Assembly (NCBI RefSeq): GCF_022668875.1 | Contig: NZ_JAKGCR010000027.1 | Span: 1-59,103, forward strand | DNA: 59,103 bases | Source: Domibacillus sp. PGB-M46 | GTDB taxonomy: Bacteria; Bacillota; Bacilli; Bacillales; Domibacillaceae | Reading direction: 5' to 3' | In this document: in pieces, positions 54,010 through 59,103 of the stretch | How positions within the stretch are numbered: position 1 is the first letter of the stretch | Layout of the letters: each line of letters starts with the position of its first letter | Notes under the pieces: generated by a model | What the model saw: the letters and a program-made list of their open reading frames with translations, nothing else | Databases searched by the model: none | What the model was told of the DNA's origin: nothing | Made by a program: the position numbers and the translations under genes

Positions 54010-54801
54010 TTAAGTCCATTCATTTCTATGCTCGGAAATGAATTTAATATCATGTTGGTAATGATCAAGATGGCCTTCATCTATCATTTTTTGGAAAGCA
54101 GGGTCACCTTCACTGGCTCTTCTTGTAATTGTTTTGCATAATCCGTCTAGTCGCAGCAGCACCATTTCTATATAATTTTCTGCAAATCCTTCACCGTAAG
54201 AATCTAAAAACAATTTAATTCTGTTTTTAATACGGTAAGCATCTTGAAATGAATCATAATAAACTTTTTCCCTTGTTTCGGTAAGATAAAATCTGCTTAA
54301 TGGAACACACGTGTAAAGAGCATAAGCTATGTCCCAAAGTCGTGGACCAGGTGCAGCTACATCAAAATCAATAATGCCTACTGGCCTCTTATTACGAAAA
54401 ACAATGTTGTATATTGCAAAGTCATTATGGCATAATACCTCCGCTGGCTGTGGGGTATTATCTAATGGTTGCCAGCTATCCTCAAATGAAAAGTCGCTTA
54501 CAGAGTCATGATAGAGGCGGAGCATTTTCGCAAGTTCTTGTAAGACATCATCTGACCACATATATTTTTTTAAAGGATAATGACCAGCTTCTCCTTCGAT
54601 GAAGGATAGAATTTCTCTTCCTTTTTCATCGATACCAAGGTATTTAGGGGCATAATTGTATCCTTTGTTATCAAGATGTTTTAACAGTAAATGAATTCTT
54701 TTGCTGTTTGGCTTTAATTCCCGTCTAACCGTATTACCTGATCTATATACTTTTGAGACGTTACCGCCAGCTAACAATTTTTCATTTGAAGAATTAGACA
54801 T
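54010..54801 (-). CDS. Aminoglycoside phosphotransferase-family (APH) kinase-like protein
   Basis: A 263-residue kinase-fold protein. Catalytic Brenner-type motif LCHNDFAIYNIVF (Asp in HND) and the metal-binding GIIDFDVAAPGPRLWDIAYA are both present. The N-terminal lobe starts KLLAGGNVSKVYRSGNTVRR. The family phosphorylates aminoglycosides, choline or related small alcohols and amines; the substrate here is unknown, and resistance should not be assumed. It is a single-gene unit lying between the rep gene and partition locus 2. Confidence 0.87.
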   Translation of the reverse strand: MSNSSNEKLLAGGNVSKVYRSGNTVRRELKPNSKRIHLLLKHLDNKGYNYAPKYLGIDEKGREILSFIEGEAGHYPLKKYMWSDDVLQELAKMLRLYHDSVSDFSFEDSWQPLDNTPQPAEVLCHNDFAIYNIVFRNKRPVGIIDFDVAAPGPRLWDIAYALYTCVPLSRFYLTETREKVYYDSFQDAYRIKNRIKLFLDSYGEGFAENYIEMVLLRLDGLCKTITRRASEGDPAFQKMIDEGHLDHYQHDIKFISEHRNEWT

Positions 54802-54856
54802 ACATGCACCTCCTTTTCTTGTTCTGGAACCCTGCTCTTTTATTAAACTATGCAGT

Positions 54857-55020
54857 TTACCAAAAGGAAATTGAGCGCTCTATAAGATAAGGATGAGTTT
54901 CACTTTTTAATAATGATGCCTGAGCGCCTTCTTTTGCTAAGCGACGAAGAAACTCTAGAACCTAGTCAATATCTTCTTCATCTTTGAGTGAAATAACTTT
55001 AGCAATAGTTGTGTTTGATT
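54857..55020 (-). pseudogene. Decayed gene fragment
   Basis: The minus strand reads TIAKVISLKDEEDID, a stop, then VLEFLRRLAKEGAQASLL and SETHPYLIERSISFW with stop. The text is coherent across the in-frame stop, so it is the 3' end of a broken gene. The family is not recognised. Confidence 0.45.
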
Positions 55021-55130
55021 ATAATAGCATCTACAGTATAACTGGTTAAAAATTTATAATATATATGACCTTTGAATACTGTGCCCTTTATAAAATAGAA
55101 AATAGAAAAAGCTGATTAAAAAAAATTATT

Positions 55131-55151
55131 AAACCTACAACCTACAGGTAT
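55131..55151. repeat. CCTACA-type motif of partition locus 2, site 1
   Basis: AAACCTACAACCTACAGGTA, 35 bp downstream of the partner gene. The same sequence recurs at 57067 and 58997; its reverse complement resembles the palindromic sites at 56456 and 58412. Confidence 0.65.
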
Positions 55152-55185
55152 ATTAACTTTAAATAGAAGTTGATTCTTCAATGTT

Positions 55186-55596
55186 TTAAAGGCTGTCGTT
55201 TAACTTTTCAAGATCTTTTTGAAGCTTTTGCTTAATTTTTTCTTCTTGTTTTTTTGCATCATGTAATCGCTCCAGTGTCTCTGCATATGGCTTTAATCCG
55301 TTACGTATCAATCCATTTAAAAAGCGTGTCTTCCAGCCTCGCTCAGAGACACTAGCCAATAAATCCATTGCTTCTTTAAGCTCTTTATCGATATAAACGG
55401 TATGGCTAACATGTGTGTCATTTACCCGTTTTTTCTTTTTTATTTCTGCCTCTTCCTCGCTTAGGCTTTTTATGAATGCTTCAAAAGATGTTATCTCTTC
55501 AGGTTCATCTTTATCCTCATTCATTTTTTGAACAAACGCATTAGCGCCTGTTTTTCCTTTGATTTTATTAAAGATGTCTTGCTGTTTATTGGACAC
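55186..55596 (-). CDS. ParA-partner protein, locus 2 (RHH-like)
   Basis: A 136-residue charged protein. An acidic N-terminal part (residues 1-55) precedes a probable ribbon-helix-helix region (THVSHTVYIDKELKEAMDLL and GWKTRFLNGLIRNGLKPYAE), then a Lys/Glu-rich coiled-coil tail. It overlaps parA2 by 11 bp, the place of a centromere-binding partner. It is unrelated in sequence to the partner at locus 1. Its targets are probably the CCTGTAGGTT-type sites around the locus. Confidence 0.7.
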   Translation of the reverse strand: MSNKQQDIFNKIKGKTGANAFVQKMNEDKDEPEEITSFEAFIKSLSEEEAEIKKKKRVNDTHVSHTVYIDKELKEAMDLLASVSERGWKTRFLNGLIRNGLKPYAETLERLHDAKKQEEKIKQKLQKDLEKLNDSL

Positions 55597-56368
55597 GTTC
55601 CTTCAGCTCCTCCACAAAATTTATGTATTCGCCAATCCCTTTTTTTAGTTCACTGTTTTTCTCAAAACCATATACCGCCAGCCGCTTTGTTGCCGCTCTT
55701 CTCTGGATGACAGTATCGAAACGGTACCCTTCGAATTCAGAATCCACCAACTGGATCATGGCTTTGGTATCAACTGTCCGTGAATCTACAATAGAAAATA
55801 AGATGCCGGCTACTTTTAAGTTCGGGTTTCCGTTTTCAAGTGCCGCTGCACAAATTTCTAAAAATTTGTAAATAGCCGCGTAACAAAATTTAGATCCGTC
55901 GTTCATGATGACAGCATAGTCACTAGCGGAAATGGCATTGATGGTATGTTCAGATAATGCCGGAGGAGTGTCGATAATAATGTAATCATACTGGTCTATT
56001 ACTGGAGCAAGTGTATTCGCCAGGATAAGGTTTTTATTCTCATCTGTTGCTTTTGTGTAAACATAGCGTGGAAGGAGCGCTAGGTAGTCATTAGAAGGCA
56101 CGATATGTAAGTTTTCTGTTACAGGTACAATATATTTCGTGATATTTTGTTCTTTAATTGCTTCAAGGATCGTCTTTTCCTCAAATACGTCACAGATCTC
56201 ATCTACACCTGTCAGGAACTGTGTGAGGTTTCCCTGGCCATCCATGTCTACTGCTAAGACTTTTGCTTCCTGACTGAGCAGATGAGCAGTGATGCCTGCT
56301 GATGTGGTCTTTGAGCAGCCTCCCTTGCTGATGCCAAATGTAATAATTTTTGCTTTCTTTTGAGCCAT
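55586..56368 (-). CDS. parA: ParA-family partition ATPase, locus 2
   Basis: A 260-residue ATPase of the ParA/MinD superfamily. The deviant Walker A motif reads KGGCSKTT (residues 15-22), with Cys and Ser where most ParA proteins have V/T and G. KVLAVDMDGQGNLTQFL and YIIIDTPPALSEHTINAI complete the nucleotide site. It is first in an operon with the RHH-like partner. A 29-bp near-palindrome at 56456 lies 88 bp upstream and is a candidate operator/centromere site. A broken copy of its 5' end is at 58012-58329. Confidence 0.9.
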   Translation of the reverse strand: MAQKKAKIITFGISKGGCSKTTSAGITAHLLSQEAKVLAVDMDGQGNLTQFLTGVDEICDVFEEKTILEAIKEQNITKYIVPVTENLHIVPSNDYLALLPRYVYTKATDENKNLILANTLAPVIDQYDYIIIDTPPALSEHTINAISASDYAVIMNDGSKFCYAAIYKFLEICAAALENGNPNLKVAGILFSIVDSRTVDTKAMIQLVDSEFEGYRFDTVIQRRAATKRLAVYGFEKNSELKKGIGEYINFVEELKERVQ

Positions 56369-56455
56369 CTAATTCACTCCTTATCGATAGTGGTGATAAT
56401 AATGATGAATATTACTTATAATTATAAAGAGCTTTACTATAACAAACAACCATTT

Positions 56456-56484
56456 GTTTAAACCTGTAGGTTACAGGTTTAAAC
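56456..56484. promoter_or_regulatory. 13-bp inverted repeat upstream of parA2
   Basis: Arms GTTTAAACCTGTA and TACAGGTTTAAAC, perfectly complementary, around GGT. It contains the CCTGTAGGTT motif shared with four other sites around the locus. Probable binding site for the locus 2 partner protein. Confidence 0.75.
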
Positions 56485-56524
56485 AAATGTTAGTCTTTAC
56501 GAAAAGAAGTTTATTAATATTTGT

Positions 56525-56810
56525 GTGAACCACTCTACCTGAATTAAAGATTTTGACGGGGTATCCCTTATCCCGAACACAGTGCAGCATTAGCTGGCTA
56601 AACTTCCTTCGAAAGCTCGAGTGTATGACGGAGACTAATAAACGAAGACAAGGCCTGGAATATCCTTTTTAATATTTCAGGGACTTTCGCCTGAAGAGAC
56701 AACTATTTCGTTTCCAGAATGGATTTTTAGGAAGTCCGAATGTAATAACAGGCTCCGATGTTATAGAAAGCAGATAAATCCACATAACAGACATTTGCGC
56801 GTTGAAAACA
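56525..56810 (-). mobile_element. TnpB 3'-end and omegaRNA-like relic B
   Basis: The minus strand carries the degenerate TnpB C-terminus and right-end segment, ending GGTAGAGTGGTTCAC. It aligns with relics A, C and D. It is part of the segment duplicated at 58480. Confidence 0.75.
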
Positions 56811-56855
56811 AAGCAGGGTCTAGCTAAGGAGTTAGATAAGATTTTCTTCATTAAG

Positions 56856-57044
56856 ATGAGCGGTAGAAAAGGAAAACTAAATAGAATGTTCGCATTTCTA
56901 AATCAGGTACCCCCTATTTCAGGAGTTGCCAAAGAGCTTGAGGATATTGGGTATGAACATAAGAAAACAAAACAAAACAACACAACAAATTACAAGGTAT
57001 TAATTCATTGCCCTGCGTTTAACTGGTTAACAAAAGAAAATTAG
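56856..57044 (+). CDS. Possible small protein kept in both duplicate segments
   Basis: A 62-codon frame beginning MSGRKGKLNRMFAFLNQV and containing ISGVAKELEDIGYEHKKTKQ. The duplicate at 58809-58934 keeps 41 codons in frame (ISEVAKELENIAHEYKKTKQ) despite many base changes. There is no strong ribosome binding site. It may be a real small protein or simply recent duplication. Confidence 0.3.
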   Translation: MSGRKGKLNRMFAFLNQVPPISGVAKELEDIGYEHKKTKQNNTTNYKVLIHCPAFNWLTKEN

Positions 57045-57066
57045 ATATTTAAAACTACAATTTTTT

Positions 57067-57087
57067 AAACCTACAACCTACAGGTAT
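57067..57087. repeat. CCTACA-type motif of partition locus 2, site 3
   Basis: AAACCTACAACCTACAGGTA, identical to the motif at 55131 and 58997. It ends the first duplicated segment. Bases 57088-57513 contain no gene I can support. Confidence 0.65.
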
Positions 57088-57513
57088 TGAAAGTAGTGTA
57101 GATTTATAATTTATCGCATTACAGGCCATTTATATTTGTTGCTTAGTAAGTGAAACGTATATCCCCTTTCTGGAATACAGTCTTTGTTAAATAATGAAGG
57201 TGTATCGAGACGATGCTGAATTACCGCTTTAAAATTTTTTCAAATGAGGAACCAAAAAGCACCCTTCACTCATGGCTCAACCTTTGCGACCAGCAGTACA
57301 ATTCTGCTCTTCTCGATAAAAAAAGAGCCTATCAAAATTGATTTCCTTGTTAAACTAATGAAGGTTGCTGAGGCACCTTCTTTTCTTATTGAACAAACGG
57401 AGCAGATTAATCGAATAACAAATGATAAATAAATACATATGCATCCTTAGCATTAGCCTTAGTATAAGAAATTACAGGCAAACAGATAATAAATGAAAAG
57501 GAGGCTAAACATA

Positions 57514-57681
57514 ATGCCACAAGAGGATAACAATATACATGGAAAAAAACCAAGCGTACTAAAAGATGATATGGATAGAGAACCAATAGGTGATCGTTTA
57601 AATAGCGATAACGCATTCAGCGACAAAGGCTTAAATAATGCACGTTTAACTCGCGAAGCTGTGAAGAAAGGAAAACAATAA
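57514..57681 (+). CDS. Small hydrophilic protein
   Basis: A 55-residue, highly polar protein (MPQEDNNIHGKKPSVLKDDM at the start, ARLTREAVKKGKQ at the end). A perfect AAAGGAGG lies 9 nt before the ATG, and a terminator follows, so it is very probably expressed. It has no membrane or signal segment and is probably intrinsically disordered. It resembles the small polar proteins common in sporulating bacilli, but I cannot name a family. Confidence 0.65.
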   Translation: MPQEDNNIHGKKPSVLKDDMDREPIGDRLNSDNAFSDKGLNNARLTREAVKKGKQ

Positions 57682-57692
57682 AATCCAGATAC

Positions 57693-57720
57693 AGCCAGTT
57701 TTTATTTAGCTGGCTTTTTT
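57693..57720 (+). terminator. Terminator after the small hydrophilic protein gene
   Basis: AGCCAG pairs with CTGGCT and is followed by a T-run. Confidence 0.75.
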
Positions 57721-57778
57721 GTCCCTTGTACCCCTGCCAGATGGCGGCTTTTTTTGTTAAACTAACCGGGGGCTTAGG

Positions 57779-57985
57779 GTGAACCTCTCCACCTAAATCA
57801 AACATTTTAATGGAGCATCCCCTATCTTGAAAACGGTATAACATTAGCTGGTCAAGCTCCCTTCGGAAGCCTGGGGGCATGACGCAGACTAATGAACGAA
57901 GTGAAGGTCTGAGATGTCCTTTTTGCCAGCTTAGGAACTTTTACCTGAGGAGAGAACTGTTTCGTTCCCGAGATGGGTTTCATAC
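57779..57985 (-). mobile_element. omegaRNA-like right-end relic C (TnpB)
   Basis: The minus strand has the right-end sequence ending GGTGGAGAGGTTCAC, aligned with relics A, B and D. Its upstream part reaches only to the region after the TnpB zinc/YNIGARYF motif, so less of the gene remains. It lies between the small hydrophilic gene and the broken parA. Confidence 0.7.
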
Positions 57986-58011
57986 TGATATTCTACTGAA
58001 GAAAGCGTTTC

Positions 58012-58329
58012 GGCCAGGATAAGGTTTTATTCTCACCTGTTGCTTTTGTGTAAACATAAGAAGGCACGATATGTAAGTTTTCTGTTACAGGTACAATATA
58101 TTTCGTTCTTTAATCGTTTCAAGGATCGTCTTTTCCTCAAATACGTCATAAATCTCATCTACACCTGTCAGGAAGTGTGTGAGGTCTCCCTGGCCATCTA
58201 TTCTATATCCACTGCTAAGACTTTTGCATCCTGGCTGAGCAGATGAGCGGTAATGCCTGCTGAGGTGGTCTTTGAGCAGCCCCCCTTGCTGATGCCAAAT
58301 GTAATAATTTTTGCTTTCTTTTGATCCAT
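58012..58329 (-). pseudogene. Broken duplicate of parA2
   Basis: The 5' third of parA2 is repeated: it starts MDQKKAKIITFGISKGGCSK and keeps the CCTTATTGATAG-type leader. A short insertion near 58200 shifts the frame and gives a stop after about 43 codons. A ~30-bp deletion is present further on, and the copy ends abruptly at 58012. Confidence 0.85.
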
Positions 58330-58411
58330 CTAACTCACTCCTTATTGATAGTAGGGATGATTATTATTCATGATTATAAAGAGATTCATTGCAGCAAATA
58401 ACTATTTATTT

Positions 58412-58434
58412 AAACCTGTAGGTTACAGGTGTTT
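58412..58434. repeat. Duplicate of the parA2 upstream site (site 4)
   Basis: AAACCTGTAGGTTACAGGTG, same position relative to the broken parA as 56456 to parA2, but with the right outer arm decayed. Confidence 0.65.
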
Positions 58435-58479
58435 TAATTAAATGTTAGACCTTATGAAAAGAAGTTTAGTAATGTCTCT

Positions 58480-58762
58480 GTGAATCACTCCACCTAAATC
58501 AAAGATTTTGATGGAGTATTCCCTATCTGGAATACAGTACGGCATTAGCCAGCTAAACTTCCTTCGAAAGTTCGAGTTCATTATATAAAATAATGAACTC
58601 TGACGAGAATTGGGATATCCTTTTAGCAGCTCAGGGACTTTCGCCTGAAGAGACAACTATTTCGTTTCCGGAATGGACTTTTGAGAAGTCCGAATGAAAT
58701 AACAATCCCCGATGTTGTAGGAAGCACATAAAGCCGTATAACAGACATTACCCGTTGAAAAT
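58480..58762 (-). mobile_element. TnpB 3'-end and omegaRNA-like relic D
   Basis: Duplicate of relic B, 1955 bp away; the minus strand keeps LQAKVPELLK and the right-end segment ending GGTGGAGTGATTCAC. A small insertion is present near 58580. Confidence 0.75.
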
Positions 58763-58808
58763 AAAGCAGGGTCTAGCTAAGGAGTTAAATAAGATGTCCT
58801 CCATTAAG

Positions 58809-58934
58809 ATGAGCGGTAGGAATAGAAGGTTCGTATTTCTAAATCAGGTATCCCCTATTTCAGAAGTTGCAAAAGAGCTTGAGAATATTGCGCATGAATA
58901 TAAAAAAACAAAACAACAAATTACATATTATTAA
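58809..58934 (+). CDS. Possible small protein, duplicate copy
   Basis: A 41-codon frame (MSGRNRRFVFLNQVSPISEV at the start) parallel to 56856-57044 but ending earlier. Low confidence for the reasons given there. Confidence 0.25.
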   Translation: MSGRNRRFVFLNQVSPISEVAKELENIAHEYKKTKQQITYY

Positions 58935-58996
58935 TCCTTATCCTGGGTTTAATTGGTTAACAAAAGAAAATTAGATATTTAAAACTATAATTTTTT

Positions 58997-59017
58997 AAAC
59001 CTACAACCTACAGGTAT
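58997..59017. repeat. CCTACA-type motif of partition locus 2, site 5
   Basis: AAACCTACAACCTACAGGTA again; ends the second duplicated segment 1930 bp after site 3. Beyond it the window is A+T-rich to its end. Confidence 0.65.
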
Positions 59018-59103
59018 AATAAATATAAAAAAATCTATAATTTAAAGTTGCTTTTTACCTTATTAATGTTAAAACAAATAAATTCAACTGTAAATATATA
59101 CAC

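Noticed and set aside
54010-54801. Aminoglycoside resistance gene
   Set aside because: The kinase motifs are present, but the sequence does not match any specific resistance enzyme I recognise; only the family can be stated.

Overview
The window looks like a segment of a large plasmid (or plasmid-like replicon) from a low-G+C, spore-forming Bacillus-type firmicute. The evidence for Bacillaceae is the strong AGGAGG-type ribosome binding sites with frequent TTG/GTG starts, an mdx/malL maltodextrin operon in Bacillus order, CcpA (cre) sites, a Crh-like HPr protein, a Spo0E-family phosphatase and an SLH-domain exoenzyme. The evidence for a plasmid is at the right end: a winged-helix replication-initiator-like gene, two separate ParA plus DNA-binding-partner loci, and large arrays of repeated palindromes around them. 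The species cannot be named from the sequence.

Layout, left to right. 0-7 kb: a decayed insertion-sequence end, then the maltodextrin operon on the minus strand (LacI-type regulator, mdxE, mdxF, mdxG, malL) with three regulator palindromes. 7-12 kb: an accessory stretch of small membrane proteins, a SMI1/KNR4 protein and a small lipoprotein, separated by copies of a ~75-bp imperfect inverted repeat. 12-16 kb: MFS exporter, GNAT acetyltransferase, EamA transporter. 16-25.8 kb: a catabolic island (RpiR regulator, MFS protein, TRAP-type permease, a dehydrogenase, an RraA-type aldolase/decarboxylase, an Ldh2-type dehydrogenase, a Crh-like protein and a CitMHS transporter) with shared GTAATA-N2-TATTAC palindromes and a decayed second copy of its aldolase-dehydrogenase pair. 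26-35 kb: orphan purF, Lrp regulator, isochorismatase-like hydrolase, secreted SLH amidase, Spo0E-like protein. 35-44 kb: a sigma-54 dependent operon (DUF6282-like metal hydrolase fold, glcD, glcF, ESS-family symporter) beside its probable NtrB/NtrC-like two-component system. 45-47 kb: an alpha/beta hydrolase-fold protein lacking the usual serine, an orphan glycine-betaine-type binding protein and an IS3 relic.

47.5-59 kb is the maintenance region. Partition locus 1 (parA1 plus a ribbon-helix-helix-like partner) is bordered downstream by eight tandem ~224-bp units, each carrying a decayed copy of the 3' end of the partner gene plus GTATACTTTTGT-type sites. Upstream are 13 copies of the palindrome AAGTAGAAATTTCTACTT at exactly 53-bp spacing, in blocks of seven and six, leading to the rep gene. 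Partition locus 2 (parA2 plus partner) is bordered by a CCTGTAGGTT motif, and part of it has been duplicated ~1.95 kb away as a broken parA. Four decayed TnpB 3' ends with omegaRNA-like right ends lie in the window, three of them in this region.

The most unusual items are the two periodic DNA arrays of partition locus 1, the duplicated locus 2 module, the relic catabolic operon that still keeps its operator, and a Crh-like protein with Glu at the position of the HPr active-site His.
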